Positions 1 to 8,563 of a stretch of DNA of 47,415 bases are shown here, piece by piece. Under the pieces are notes generated by a model. That model saw nothing but the letters and a program-made list of their open reading frames with translations, searched no databases and had not been told where the DNA came from. The translations under genes were made by a program, and so were the position numbers. Source of the DNA: Chitinophagaceae bacterium (GTDB lineage Bacteria > Bacteroidota > Bacteroidia > Chitinophagales > Chitinophagaceae); assembly GCA_947447465.1 (NCBI GenBank), contig CANFKE010000033.1, forward strand, positions 1 to 47,415, in the 5' to 3' direction. Within the stretch, counting starts at the first letter, position 1; each line of letters opens with the position of its first letter.

Positions 1-258
1 AAATACCTCTTAAAAGACGTCTATGCTGACAAAACTAATATGGAAGAAATCATAACTAATAGTGATATGAATTGGACAGTTGTGAGACCAGGAAGGCTTT
101 TAGACAAGGAATTGACAGAGAAATACCGTATTGAAAACAAATTATTCAAAGGAATTAATATCGGCGGAATTAATAGAGCTGACGTAGCAGATTTTTTAAT
201 AAAACAAGCTGAAAAACAAACTGAATTAAAAAAGTACATAGCGATATCTGAAAAATAG
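1..258 (+). CDS. NAD(P)H-binding (NmrA/SDR-like) protein, 5' end cut off
   Basis: The reading frame is open from base 1 and runs to a TAG at 258, so only the last 85 residues are present. The segment NWTVVRPGRL is typical of atypical short-chain dehydrogenases that bind NAD(P)H without a classical catalytic triad (YwnB/BLVRB/NmrA-like). The later INRADVADFL matches the conserved part of that family just before the C-terminus. The Rossmann glycine motif would lie outside the window, so the substrate cannot be judged. An internal ATG at 40 exists, but coding clearly extends upstream of it. Confidence 0.75.
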   Translation, partial: KYLLKDVYADKTNMEEIITNSDMNWTVVRPGRLLDKELTEKYRIENKLFKGINIGGINRADVADFLIKQAEKQTELKKYIAISEK

Positions 259-393
259 GATAAAATAAAAGACTAACAGCTAATAGCGTGCAAACGCAGG
301 ATGAAGGCATCAAAAGTACCTAAGTTAAAGGCTGGGAAGAGTTTTGCGAAAAGCATAAACAAGAAAAAGTAAACAAAATATCCTTATAATTAT

Positions 394-423
394 AATAGCA
401 AGAGACCGAAATCTCTTGTTATT
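394..423. terminator. Hairpin, possible terminator
   Basis: The arms 394-405 and 412-423 pair over about 12 bp (one G-T pair) around a ccgaaa loop. It lies about 135 bases downstream of the first gene's stop. There is no clear T-tract on the plus strand, so the terminator role is tentative. Confidence 0.4.
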
Positions 424-581
424 ACAATTAAGGTTCGACGAAAAAGTCCCAGGTTTAATTTGCTATTATTCGCTTCCCATTCGGTCTTGAACCTGATATT
501 GCTTTTCCAATGCAAAACATTCATAGATCATCTTTAACTTTTGCTTTAATAGGTTCGATAATGGCAGTGTTGTGTCTACTA

Positions 582-611
582 AGAAAAGGAACACCATGGT
601 GTTCCTTTTCT
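582..611. repeat. Perfect 30-bp palindrome, probable bidirectional terminator
   Basis: Bases 582-611 form an exact palindrome centred on CCATGG with no unpaired loop. The arms end in A-rich and T-rich runs, which fits a terminator between the rightward gene at the left edge and the leftward gene ending at 667. An operator or cruciform is also possible. Confidence 0.55.
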
Positions 612-666
612 CATTTTGGTTCGGTCATTCAGTGATACAAACAAATGCTTCCTACTGTTGACTGGT

Positions 667-945
667 TTAAATTTCAGTGTCTTTGATAAGAGGTAATATC
701 TCTAAGGTCTTCTTGAATTGGTAGAGCGGTAAGGTGGTCATCAATTCATTGACCTTGTCGAGTTCCACATCCTTAAAAATGAGCACTGCGCCATTTTTTG
801 TTTGTCGTAGAAATAGCTGATCTAAAAAACCTTGTTCTTTCCATTCTTTTACTACTCTACGTTCGTGTTGTAATACTTCGGGGAAGTTGGCCGGTAAGTT
901 CTCTGTGTCGATGGTCAGGATCACTAATATTCTGTTCATATGCAT
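667..945 (-). CDS. YCII/muconolactone isomerase-like small protein
   Basis: This 92-residue protein has a ferredoxin-like alpha/beta pattern: an N-terminal strand (RILVILTID), then ERRVVKEWKEQGFLDQLFLRQTKNG, a strand GAVLIFKDV, and TLPLYQFKKTLEILPL at the end. That order matches muconolactone delta-isomerase and YCII-related proteins, where the E-x2-R/W-x2-G region forms the active pocket. It is transcribed away from an HxlR regulator 105 bases away, an arrangement common where the regulator controls the small enzyme. The substrate is unknown. A second ATG six bases inside is an alternative start. Confidence 0.65.
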   Translation of the reverse strand: MHMNRILVILTIDTENLPANFPEVLQHERRVVKEWKEQGFLDQLFLRQTKNGAVLIFKDVELDKVNELMTTLPLYQFKKTLEILPLIKDTEI

Positions 946-1005
946 TATCTTTTATTGGTTAAAACAAATGGTTGATGGTTGAAATTATTAGATTTGCCTG
1001 TATTA

Positions 1006-1019
1006 AGGTTGTACGACCT
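1006..1019. promoter_or_regulatory. Candidate HxlR operator between divergent genes
   Basis: AGGTTGTACGACCT reads almost identically on both strands (12 of 14 positions, centred on GTAC). It lies 31 bases before the HxlR start and 60 bases from the divergent start. Dimeric HxlR-family regulators usually bind such sites in their own intergenic region. The assignment rests on position and symmetry only. Confidence 0.45.
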
Positions 1020-1050
1020 AATAATGTGTATAGGCTAAAATTATAGACCA

Positions 1051-1461
1051 ATGGAAAATAAAGGTGTCAGAAAGAATAAAGACTTCGCTCCCGGCAATTG
1101 TCCGGTGGCCTACACCATGAATATCATTGGTGGCAAGTGGAAGCCAAGTATCATACATATGATCCGCACAGACAGGAACAGGTACAGCCTATTGCTCAAA
1201 AACATACCTGAGATCAGTAAGCAAACGCTCACCAATCAACTACGGGAAATGGAGATGGACGGCATATTGGAAAGGATCATTTACCCCGAGATACCACCAA
1301 GAGTTGAGTATAAGATAACTCCTTACGGCAGCAGTCTGCTACCCATAATAGATAGTATGTATCGGTGGGCAAAAATGAACATGCCCAACAAGCCTGTTAC
1401 AAACAGCGAATATTGCAATGCCAACCAAAAGGAGGTATTAGAAGTACCAATATCAAACTAA
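1051..1461 (+). CDS. HxlR-family winged-helix transcriptional regulator
   Basis: A 136-residue DNA-binding protein. The HxlR signature is plain: CPVAYTMNIIGGKWKPSIIHM near residues 18-38, then ISKQTLTNQLREMEMDGILER (recognition helix and wing region) and PPRVEYKITPYGSSL. The N-terminal Cys of the CP(V) motif is the redox or electrophile-sensing cysteine in relatives such as HypR and YodB, so a thiol-stress role is possible. It is divergent from the YCII-like gene at 667-945 and probably controls it and itself. The C-terminal extension past residue 112 is variable and not informative. Confidence 0.9.
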   Translation: MENKGVRKNKDFAPGNCPVAYTMNIIGGKWKPSIIHMIRTDRNRYSLLLKNIPEISKQTLTNQLREMEMDGILERIIYPEIPPRVEYKITPYGSSLLPIIDSMYRWAKMNMPNKPVTNSEYCNANQKEVLEVPISN

Positions 1462-1485
1462 CCCTATAATACAGCGCTACTTACC

Positions 1486-1493
1486 TACCTTTG
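1486..1493 (+). promoter_or_regulatory. TAnnTTTG promoter (-7) for the response regulator
   Basis: TACCTTTG matches the Bacteroidota -7 consensus and lies 25 bases before the ATG of the response regulator. No clear -33 TTTG is seen. Confidence 0.5.
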
Positions 1494-1518
1494 AAAATGA
1501 AATAAATGCCTCAGGCAA

Positions 1519-1944
1519 ATGAATAAGTTAGGCCCTATCATTATTATAGAAGACGACCAGGACGATCAGGATCTATTGGTAGAGATATTTGCCAACCTTG
1601 GGTATCCCAATAAAGTCATTTATTTCTCTGATGGTAATGAGGCACTGGCCTATCTGAATAAAACCGATACACAACCTTTTCTCATCTTGTCTGACATTAA
1701 TATGCCGAAGATAAACGGGTTTGAATTGAGGGACAAGATCTTCACCAATGAATTACTTCAGACCAAGTGTATCCCTTATTTGTTCTTCACTACATCGGCC
1801 ACCAAAAAATCGGTGATCGACGCCTATGCATTGTCGGTTCAAGGCTTTTTCACAAAACCCAACACAATGCAAAGTCTGGAGAATACCATCAGGAAGATCG
1901 TTGAATACTGGCAGGAATGTATAGCACCAAGCCAGTTTGATTGA
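1519..1944 (+). CDS. Single-domain response regulator (CheY-like receiver)
   Basis: The whole 141-residue protein is one receiver domain with no output domain. Acidic pocket residues are in IIIEDDQDDQD near residues 8-17, the phospho-acceptor Asp is in FLILSDINMPKINGFEL (about residue 61), the switch Thr is in LFFTTSA, and the conserved Lys is in GFFTKP. Single-domain regulators of this type in Bacteroidota act by protein-protein contact in phosphorelays. No partner histidine kinase is adjacent. The truncated PAS-HisKA protein at 26.3 kb is too distant to be assigned as a partner. Confidence 0.9.
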   Translation: MNKLGPIIIIEDDQDDQDLLVEIFANLGYPNKVIYFSDGNEALAYLNKTDTQPFLILSDINMPKINGFELRDKIFTNELLQTKCIPYLFFTTSATKKSVIDAYALSVQGFFTKPNTMQSLENTIRKIVEYWQECIAPSQFD

Positions 1945-2057
1945 TCAGACCAAATATGTACATCGGGTTCATCTGCGCCAATCTTTTAGTTAAACTACAT
2001 AAAGATCGTCAGGAGTAATGAAGCAGGCGCATAACTTTACAGGCAAAATATGGCAGT

Positions 2058-2408
2058 ATGAATAACACAAGGATATTCAAAACGTCTTTTGCCAGTGTAT
2101 ATAAGTTATACATCAATAAGGTAGAGAGAAAAGGAAAGACAAAAGCCGATGTAGATACTGTGACCTGCTGGCTTACCGGATATGATATGGCATCGCTGCA
2201 GGAACAAATAGATAAGCAGACCGACTTTGAGACCTTCTTTGGGCAAGCACCCAAAATGAACCCTAATGCATCAAAGATAACCGGACTTATCTGCGGCTAC
2301 AGAATAGAAGCAATAGAGGACCCGCTCATGCAAAAGATCAGGTATCTGGATAAGCTGGTAGATGAAATAGCCAAAGGAAGGGCAATGGAGAAAATATTGA
2401 GAACCTAA
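2058..2408 (+). CDS. DUF2200 family protein
   Basis: 116 residues, the full usual length of the DUF2200 family. Recognisable segments are NNTRIFKTSFASVYKLYINK at the start, TVTCWLTGY in the middle, and EDPLMQKIRYLDKLVDEIAKGRAMEKILR at the end. The family is widespread in bacteria and has no established biochemical function. It stands alone, 113 bases after the response regulator, so context adds little. Confidence 0.9.
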   Translation: MNNTRIFKTSFASVYKLYINKVERKGKTKADVDTVTCWLTGYDMASLQEQIDKQTDFETFFGQAPKMNPNASKITGLICGYRIEAIEDPLMQKIRYLDKLVDEIAKGRAMEKILRT

Positions 2409-2551
2409 TAACATAGATAAGGTGGCTACATAGATGAATAAAGGACACACAACCTATTATATATAAACATTTTAATCTCAGAACAAACTATTTTGCACAA
2501 ACAGATGTCTTTAAAGTTATTCAAGTTCCTGTTCAAACAATAATCTACTAA

Positions 2552-3529
2552 ATGAAATACAATAACCTTTTACTTGTTTGCATCTTATTGTTTATGACAA
2601 GAACAACCGTAACTGCACAAAATCTGGTACCTAACGGAGATCTGGAAACTATAAGAGGATGTTCAGGAGCATCTAGTAGCGGCTATCCAGATATTCTGGA
2701 CTCGGCTGCGAACTGGATACGACCCACATTCGGTAGTGCCGACTACCTGAATGGCTGTACACTCTCTGTACCAACAAATATCTTAGGACATCAAAGCGCG
2801 CATAGCGGCGTGGGTTATGCCGGTATTTACATATGGATAGATGCAGCCAGTACTATACCTGATTACAGAGAATATATGGAAGTACAGCTGACCAATACAC
2901 TGATAAGTGGTAAACAATATCATTTTCAGATGTATGTGAGCCTTGCTGAAAGTTACTATTCTTATACAACCAGTTCATTGGGCGCATATTTTTCTGACAC
3001 ACTCATCCATGATTTCAGCACACAGAATAACTTACCCTTTACACCACAGGTAAGCAATAGTACCGGCCCCATAACAGATACCAATAATTGGGTATTGATA
3101 CAAGGAGACTTTATTGCAGCAGGAGGAGAGAAGTATCTGATCATTGGGAATTTCAAAAATTATGCTAACTCTGATTCTGTATTTCTACGTAGCGGATCAA
3201 TGTATCAGAGTACCTATATATTTGTAGATGATGTTTCGCTAACCACTAATTCTACAGGGATAGAAAATTATAATGATCAAAATGAAAGGGTACAACTTTA
3301 CCCTAACCCATCTAACGGTATTTTTACAATTGACTACAATTTATCAGCACAAAATTCGGCTTTAGAAATAAGGGATATAACAGGTAGATTGGTACATGAA
3401 GAGGTTATAAGAGGAGCAAAAGGAAACAAAAAAGTTGATATGACAGCACTGGAAAGCGGAATGTATTTTTATCTGATCAACTCTGATGGCAGGATCATTA
3501 TAAAAGACAAATTTTCCATCAATAAATAA
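2552..3529 (+). CDS. Secreted protein with T9SS type A sorting domain
   Basis: 325 residues. An N-terminal signal peptide (MKYNNLLLVCILLFMTRTTV) ends at TAQ, and the mature protein begins NLVPNGDLE. This start is typical of beta-sandwich, galactose-binding-like exported proteins of Bacteroidota. The last 80 residues form a Por/T9SS type A C-terminal domain: VQLYPNPSNGIFTIDY, then IRDITGRLVHEE and ALESGMYFYLI. It should therefore cross the outer membrane through the type IX system and be released or anchored at the surface. The central domain, about residues 25-235, is not assigned to a specific enzyme and is probably carbohydrate or ligand binding. Confidence 0.85.
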   Translation: MKYNNLLLVCILLFMTRTTVTAQNLVPNGDLETIRGCSGASSSGYPDILDSAANWIRPTFGSADYLNGCTLSVPTNILGHQSAHSGVGYAGIYIWIDAASTIPDYREYMEVQLTNTLISGKQYHFQMYVSLAESYYSYTTSSLGAYFSDTLIHDFSTQNNLPFTPQVSNSTGPITDTNNWVLIQGDFIAAGGEKYLIIGNFKNYANSDSVFLRSGSMYQSTYIFVDDVSLTTNSTGIENYNDQNERVQLYPNPSNGIFTIDYNLSAQNSALEIRDITGRLVHEEVIRGAKGNKKVDMTALESGMYFYLINSDGRIIIKDKFSINK

Positions 3530-3623
3530 TGATCGCGACAAAACAACGCAGCAGTATTTTTTCATAACATCTATCTAAGATAGCTTTGTACTTAATTCTG
3601 TTTTCATCAAGTACATTTTCAAC

Positions 3624-4061
3624 ATGCATAGATCGCTGATAGTCCTCGCACCATATTTTATTGTAGGTACATCATTGGGACAATACAAAGACACCGGTAC
3701 ATTAAGGTTCTTTACCGGCAATTTCAACAATGATGCCGGCAGGGCTATGATACAATTATACAGAAGTACCGATAAGGTACCGGACCATCCCTTCATGAAA
3801 GTAAGCGGCAGCCTGCAAAACAAGTCAGCGATCATTGATATTCACGGATTACCCTATGGCGATTATGCAGCTATACTGGTACATGATGAGAACAGCAATG
3901 GGCAAATAGATCATGCCTACGGACTACCTGCCGAGCAACTGGGCTATACCAACAAATGGGAATTAGGCTTTTTTACCGGTATGCCTTCATTCTCTAAATT
4001 AAAGTTCCATTTTGGTCCTGCACAAACGTCCCAAAAGGTGTTGATCACCTATAAGGATTAG
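3624..4061 (+). CDS. DUF2141 exported protein
   Basis: 145 residues with a short hydrophobic N-terminus (about residues 4-18) acting as a signal peptide. The body matches DUF2141: GTLRFFTGNFNNDAGRAMIQLY, GLPYGDYAAILVHDENSNGQID (the hallmark Y-A-v-x-v-x-H-D-x-N-x-N-g-x-l-D motif) and LGFFTGMPSF. The Asp/Asn-rich loop resembles a calcium-binding turn. The family's role is not known. It is usually a free-standing periplasmic or surface protein, as here. Confidence 0.85.
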   Translation: MHRSLIVLAPYFIVGTSLGQYKDTGTLRFFTGNFNNDAGRAMIQLYRSTDKVPDHPFMKVSGSLQNKSAIIDIHGLPYGDYAAILVHDENSNGQIDHAYGLPAEQLGYTNKWELGFFTGMPSFSKLKFHFGPAQTSQKVLITYKD

Positions 4062-4140
4062 ATCGTCTCGCCACCGATCCATGTAACATTACTTTACTTA
4101 CTGCCCTGCTTTTGTATATTTATGCCATAACGCTACTTAT

Positions 4141-6027
4141 ATGAACAGGATATTGCTCTTAATAACGCTGGTGACCGCACCATTTATGTGCCTTGCAGAC
4201 AAAGCAGACTCGGCATGGATGGCAGAACATTACACCAAAAAGGAGCTGTACATTGTTATGCGGGATGGAGTGAGATTGTTCACTACCATATATCAGCCCA
4301 ACGACAAACAAAATGATCATCCTATTCTGCTGAACCGAACTCCCTACTCTATTGGTCCTTATGGCGAAAAGTTCAAGGACTATTGGAACACCCCTTATAT
4401 GAACTATCTGAAAGAAGGATATATAATGGTGCTGCAGGATGTGAGAGGCAAGTATATGAGCGAGGGAGAATTTGTAGATGTACGCCCCTACCTGCCGGCT
4501 AATGACAAATCAAAGACCGATGAGGCCAGCGATACCTATGACACAATAGACTGGCTGATCAATAATGTAAAAGGAACGAACAAACGAGTAGGCATCTATG
4601 GCATTTCTTACCCCGGCTACTATGCCATGATGGGGGCACTATGCGGACACCCTGCGTTGAAAGCCGCCAGTCCGCAGGCTCCGGTGACAGATTGGTATGC
4701 TGGCGATGACTTCCACCACAATGGTGCGTTCATGGAGATGGATGCGTTCAACTTCTACTCCTCTTTTGGCAAGCCAAGACCTGTGCCTACCAAAGAAAGC
4801 GCTCCCGGATTTCAATATTATACCAAGGACAATTATAAATTTTACCTGGGCATACCTACACTTACTGACCTGGCTTATTATGTAGGTAAGGACGTAAAAT
4901 TTTGGGGCGACCTCTATGCTCATCCCGATTATGACAAATGGTGGCAGGACCGCAATACCCGCAACTATGCGCAGTACATCCCTAAAAATGTAGCCACGCT
5001 GGTAGTTGGCGGACTATTTGACGCTGAAGATTGCTACGGTGCATGGAACCTATACCGATCGATAGAGGAAAAAGCACACAACAGCAATAAGATAGTTATG
5101 GGCCCGTGGAGTCATGGCGGATGGGCACGCGGCACGGGAGAGTTTTTAGGTAATGTACGTTTTGGTAAAAAAATATCTGAATGGTATCAGCAAAAGGTGG
5201 AGCTGCCATTCTTCCAGTATTACCTGCAAGACAAGGGCGACATCAGAAAGATAAAGGAAGCCACCATCTTCTTTAGTGGCTCCAACGAATGGAAGAAGCT
5301 GAGCAAATGGCCTGTGGAAGAAATAGACTACAAGCGAATGTATCTGCAGGTAGATGGCAGGCTGACTAATGAAGCGCCCTATAGCAGCGGAGTAAAATAC
5401 ATCAATAAATACACCAGCAATCCTAATAAACCTGTACCCTATACCGAGGATGTACACTTTAAACGCACTCGCGAGTATATGACGGACGATCAGCGATTTG
5501 CTGCTCGCAGACCGGACGTGATGGTCTATCAGACAGATTCATTGAACGCAGATGTTACCCTTGCAGGACCGGTGATCGCAGATATATTCACAGCAATAAG
5601 TTCTACCGATGTAGATATAGTGGTGAAACTTATAGACGTATTCCCCGACAATTTTGCCTATGACACTGCCCGCGATGGAATGGGCAATGGCAAAGACTAC
5701 CCGATGGGTGGCTACCAGATGTTGGTGCGCGGAGAGGTGATGCGCGGCAAATACCGTAACAGCCTGAGCAAACCCGAGCCATTTACCCCCGGTAAGGTGA
5801 CCGAAGTAAAATTCAAGCTACCTGATGTGGCACATGTATTCAAAAAAGGGCACCGCATCATGGTGCAGATACAAAGTACCTGGTTCCCGCTGGTAGATCG
5901 AAATCCGCAAAAGTTCGTAAATATCTACACCTGCGACAAAAGCGACTTTATGAATTGTGATGTGGAGATCAATTGCGGCAGCGATAACCCGTCGAGCATC
6001 CTATTACCTGTAATGAGACCTGAATAA
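4141..6027 (+). CDS. CocE/NonD-type S15 hydrolase (alpha-amino acid ester hydrolase-like)
   Basis: 628 residues with a signal peptide (about residues 1-19), hence periplasmic or exported. The alpha/beta-hydrolase nucleophile elbow is GIYGISYPGYYAMM (Ser at about residue 157 in G-I-S-Y-P-G). The acid is in VVGGLFDAEDCYGAW and the catalytic His in VMGPWSHGGWARG. The C-terminal 200 residues form the jelly-roll typical of X-Pro dipeptidyl-peptidase C-domains (VKLIDVFPD, GYQMLVRGEVMRGKYR, HRIMVQIQSTWFPLVDRNP). Relatives include alpha-amino acid ester hydrolases, glutaryl-7-ACA acylases and cocaine esterase. Substrate preference cannot be read from the sequence. It starts at the first ATG, 79 bases after DUF2141. 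Confidence 0.9.
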   Translation: MNRILLLITLVTAPFMCLADKADSAWMAEHYTKKELYIVMRDGVRLFTTIYQPNDKQNDHPILLNRTPYSIGPYGEKFKDYWNTPYMNYLKEGYIMVLQDVRGKYMSEGEFVDVRPYLPANDKSKTDEASDTYDTIDWLINNVKGTNKRVGIYGISYPGYYAMMGALCGHPALKAASPQAPVTDWYAGDDFHHNGAFMEMDAFNFYSSFGKPRPVPTKESAPGFQYYTKDNYKFYLGIPTLTDLAYYVGKDVKFWGDLYAHPDYDKWWQDRNTRNYAQYIPKNVATLVVGGLFDAEDCYGAWNLYRSIEEKAHNSNKIVMGPWSHGGWARGTGEFLGNVRFGKKISEWYQQKVELPFFQYYLQDKGDIRKIKEATIFFSGSNEWKKLSKWPVEEIDYKRMYLQVDGRLTNEAPYSSGVKYINKYTSNPNKPVPYTEDVHFKRTREYMTDDQRFAARRPDVMVYQTDSLNADVTLAGPVIADIFTAISSTDVDIVVKLIDVFPDNFAYDTARDGMGNGKDYPMGGYQMLVRGEVMRGKYRNSLSKPEPFTPGKVTEVKFKLPDVAHVFKKGHRIMVQIQSTWFPLVDRNPQKFVNIYTCDKSDFMNCDVEINCGSDNPSSILLPVMRPE

Positions 6028-6046
6028 CCCTGCAAATATTTAGATA

Positions 6047-6667
6047 ATGATCGTACTCAATGAACTGGCTTCTGTACTGAATATAAGAAGCTCGGAACCC
6101 AACAAGGCATTGGCCCAAAAGCTGGCAGACAATAATGATGAGGCCGGCGTAAAGGAGTTGGTGGACAACATTAATAATAAGAAGATACAGAGCGACATCA
6201 TCAAGACGTTGTATGAAACAGCAGAAAGGAAACCCTCTCTGGTGGTGCCACATGCGGCCGTATTCATTCAACTGCTGGATAGCAAGAACAACCGCATGGT
6301 ATGGGGCGCAATGACCGCATTGAGTGCTATTGCTACAGAATGCGCACCACTATTATACAAGGCAATTGCCCGCATAGTAGCCATTGCCGACAAAGGTACA
6401 GTGATCACTAAGGACCACGCGGTGAATATACTGGTGAAGCTATCGGCATTTAAAGCATATGCTGATGATACCTTGCCATTGCTACTGGAGCAGATATTGG
6501 CTGCACCGATGAACCAGATGCCTACCTACGCCGAGAAAACACTACCTGTGATAGATACCGCAAACAAGGCTGCATTTCTGGATGTGTTACAAACACGCTT
6601 ACCGGATATAGAAGGAGAGGCTAAAAGAAAAAGATTGGAAAAAGTGATTAAAAAAGTAAAAGCTTAA
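6047..6667 (+). CDS. HEAT/ARM-like helical repeat protein
   Basis: A 206-residue, all-helical, cytoplasmic protein with no signal peptide. Successive helices of about 15-20 residues (for example MVWGAMTALSAIATECAPLLYKAI, HAVNILVKLSAFKAYADDTLPLLL and YAEKTLPVIDTANKAAFLDVL) follow the spacing of degenerate HEAT repeats, which make a scaffold for protein contacts. The C-terminus is Lys/Arg-rich (AKRKRLEKVIKKVKA). It begins 19 bases after the hydrolase stop and is probably cotranscribed with it. No enzymatic motif is visible. Confidence 0.6.
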   Translation: MIVLNELASVLNIRSSEPNKALAQKLADNNDEAGVKELVDNINNKKIQSDIIKTLYETAERKPSLVVPHAAVFIQLLDSKNNRMVWGAMTALSAIATECAPLLYKAIARIVAIADKGTVITKDHAVNILVKLSAFKAYADDTLPLLLEQILAAPMNQMPTYAEKTLPVIDTANKAAFLDVLQTRLPDIEGEAKRKRLEKVIKKVKA

Positions 6668-6681
6668 AAAAATATGATCAT

Positions 6682-6822
6682 CTATTCCACCTTATCGACT
6701 GGGCCAGTAATGCCGGCAATGGCTATAATAATTATTATGGCGATGGCCAATAGTATCGTACCAATTATTATACCCCATGCAACCTTCTGAAAATTCCTAT
6801 CGTCTCTCTTGTTCTCGTCCAT
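6682..6822 (-). CDS. 46-residue single-pass membrane protein overlapping the GNAT stop
   Basis: A small gene found by reading past the GNAT stop: its ATG shares one base with the TAA of that gene (TAATG), the classic layout for translational coupling. The product has a charged N-terminus (MDENKRDDRN), one long hydrophobic segment (about residues 14-40, GIIIGTILLAIAIIIIIAIA) and a short tail ending in a TAG at 6682. It is predicted to be an inner-membrane miniprotein. I recognise no family. The overlap, hydrophobic composition and clean stop argue that it is real. Confidence 0.6.
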   Translation of the reverse strand: MDENKRDDRNFQKVAWGIIIGTILLAIAIIIIIAIAGITGPVDKVE

Positions 6823-7301
6823 TAGTCTTCCCTTTTCAAAAGTGGGAGACCCGATCTCTCGGCTATCAGTTCTGCTAGCCTATCACCACCATCTGTGAAT
6901 GGCCAAACGTATAATGCTGTAATGTTGTGGTCTTGCTTTATTGAATTGATCGCATCGAGCGATAGTTTAAGTGCGATGCCCTTGTGCCTGTATTCCTCCA
7001 ATACCAGTGCAGAGCAGAGGTAGATGGCATCGTACTTTTCTCCGGGGCGGGTTTCCTCCAATAATTGCCGTTCTGATAGGTCATGCGCTACAAAATCCTG
7101 CATTACCCTTTTTGTTGTAGGGATTAGCAGTATCCATGCTATTGGTCCATTACCTTCATTATATTCTGACAAGGTAGCAGGATGAATGTTTTCCAACTGC
7201 TCTCTTTCTTTTTCCGTAACACTTATCTGGTCGGGGTCGCTGCGATAAGCAAACACCTCATCGGCCAATTGTATCATTCGTTCAAAATTGCTCTGCGCCA
7301 T
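6822..7301 (-). CDS. GNAT-family N-acetyltransferase
   Basis: 159 residues. The acetyl-CoA binding region is ICLSALVLEEYRHKGIALKLSLDAI-like: a strand with V-L-E, then the R-x-x-G-x-A pyrophosphate loop (RHKGIA), then a helix. The upstream strand GPIAWILLIPTT is the other core GNAT strand. It is the middle gene of a minus-strand operon: the thioesterase stop is 5 bases upstream of its ATG and the small membrane protein overlaps its stop. The acceptor substrate is unknown. Confidence 0.75.
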   Translation of the reverse strand: MAQSNFERMIQLADEVFAYRSDPDQISVTEKEREQLENIHPATLSEYNEGNGPIAWILLIPTTKRVMQDFVAHDLSERQLLEETRPGEKYDAIYLCSALVLEEYRHKGIALKLSLDAINSIKQDHNITALYVWPFTDGGDRLAELIAERSGLPLLKRED

Positions 7302-7306
7302 AGGTC

Positions 7307-7756
7307 CTATTTTAGCTCTGCATTACCTGTTAACAGCGCCCTCAATCCATCAGTTATTGCCGATGTCTTGCGGGTATCATAATTAAAACATGCCATTCCT
7401 GTTTTGCAATGAGCTATATCTTTAGCTATACCGTTACGCAGGGTAGAGATATGGTAGAGCAAGTCGAAAGAAATGGTACCGATCTCCTCTGCATAAATTT
7501 TTATGGTGAGTACATCACCATAAAAAGCCTCACCTCTGTATGCCACCATCACATCAGCCATGATGAGGCTGGTACCTGCCGCATTCAATTCAGTATAGCC
7601 ATTGGCCGCCAGAAACTGCATTCTGGCTTCGTGTACAATGCTCAATATAGCATCATTACCTACATGATTACCATAGTTGATATCACCAATTCTAACCGGA
7701 ATAGTTACAGTATGCAATTCTTTGGTAGCCGGAAATTGAATTTTTACGCGTGCCAT
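7307..7756 (-). CDS. Hot-dog fold acyl-CoA thioesterase (4HBT/YbgC-like)
   Basis: 149 residues with the hot-dog signature: RIGDINYGNHVGNDAILSIVHEAR near residues 22-45 (the D-x-x-x-x-x-H-x-x-N catalytic helix region), then MVAYRGEAFYGDVLTIKI and FDLLYHISTL. These proteins hydrolyse acyl-CoA or acyl-carrier thioesters in the cytoplasm. It is the first gene of a three-gene minus-strand operon with the GNAT and miniprotein genes, and it is divergent from the FAH gene. Chain-length preference is not predictable here. Confidence 0.85.
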   Translation of the reverse strand: MARVKIQFPATKELHTVTIPVRIGDINYGNHVGNDAILSIVHEARMQFLAANGYTELNAAGTSLIMADVMVAYRGEAFYGDVLTIKIYAEEIGTISFDLLYHISTLRNGIAKDIAHCKTGMACFNYDTRKTSAITDGLRALLTGNAELK

Positions 7757-7890
7757 AAGGTGAAAATAAACAAGTAAACAATTACAAATAAATTAGTCAT
7801 TGTTCCCACCAACCATCATTGATAGCGGCAGATAACATGATCGGGAAACAAAGTAAGTGTAAAAAAAGCCATCCGCAATTTTTAAACGAT

Positions 7891-7898
7891 TAATTTTG
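7891..7898 (+). promoter_or_regulatory. TAnnTTTG promoter (-7) for the FAH gene
   Basis: TAATTTTG lies 53 bases before the ATG at 7952 and matches the Bacteroidota -7 element. A 5' leader of roughly 45 bases is implied. Confidence 0.5.
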
Positions 7899-7951
7899 CA
7901 ACCTGCCGGGTTCAGGATCAAACATCTGTAAGCCGGCAATAATATAATGTT

Positions 7952-8563
7952 ATGAAAATAATATGCATTGGGCGTAATTACGCCGACCACGCCAAAGAAC
8001 TTAAAAACGACCTGCCTACCGAGCCGGTCATCTTCATGAAACCAAAGAATGCATTATTGCATCCGGGCAAACCATTCTACTACCCTGAGTTTACCAAAGA
8101 CCTGCACTATGAGTGTGAGGTAGTAGTAAAGATGGCCAAGAACGGAAAATTCATACAAGAGAAATTTGCTCATAAATATTATAGTGAAGTGAGTCTGGGT
8201 ATAGACTTTACCGCCCGTGATGTACAAAATGAATTAAAGAAAAAGAGCCTGCCATGGGAAATAGCCAAGGCATTTGACGGATCGGCGGCGGTGGGTACAT
8301 TTGTTCCGCTGAATGAAGAAACATTAATGAGTGATCTTGATTTTCAGTTAAAACTGAATAATGAAGTGGTGCAAGATGGACACACCCGCGACATGATCTT
8401 TAATATCAATGGTATTATCGCCTATGCATCGCGCTATTTCACCCTCAATATTGGAGACCTTATTTATACCGGCACCCCGGCGGGTGTTGGTCCGGTGAAA
8501 GTAGGTGATAAGCTGGAAGGCTTATTGAAGGGTGAAAAATTACTTGAAGTAGATATTATGTAG
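7952..8563 (+). CDS. Fumarylacetoacetate hydrolase (FAH) family protein
   Basis: 203 residues, the single-domain short form of the family. It has MKIICIGRNYADHAKEL at the start, IFMKPKNALL, the metal-binding HYECEVVVKM (two Glu), GIDFTARDVQ, the later metal-site region, and the C-terminal IGDLIYTGTPAGVGPVKVGDKL, which is diagnostic. Members cleave C-C bonds in acylpyruvates or decarboxylate oxaloacetate using Mg2+ or Mn2+. The exact substrate is unknown. It is followed 26 bases later by uracil-DNA glycosylase, with which it may share a transcript. Confidence 0.92.
   Translation: MKIICIGRNYADHAKELKNDLPTEPVIFMKPKNALLHPGKPFYYPEFTKDLHYECEVVVKMAKNGKFIQEKFAHKYYSEVSLGIDFTARDVQNELKKKSLPWEIAKAFDGSAAVGTFVPLNEETLMSDLDFQLKLNNEVVQDGHTRDMIFNINGIIAYASRYFTLNIGDLIYTGTPAGVGPVKVGDKLEGLLKGEKLLEVDIM

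Larger units (their letters stand above)
259..666. other. Intergenic stretch with hairpins, no convincing gene
   Basis: This gap of about 400 bases holds two inverted repeats (394-423 and 582-611, listed separately). A short open frame at 324-389 ends in a lysine-rich tail, VKGWEEFCEKHKQEK, and may be the relic of a C-terminus. I do not recognise it. Nothing else could be supported. Confidence 0.4.
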
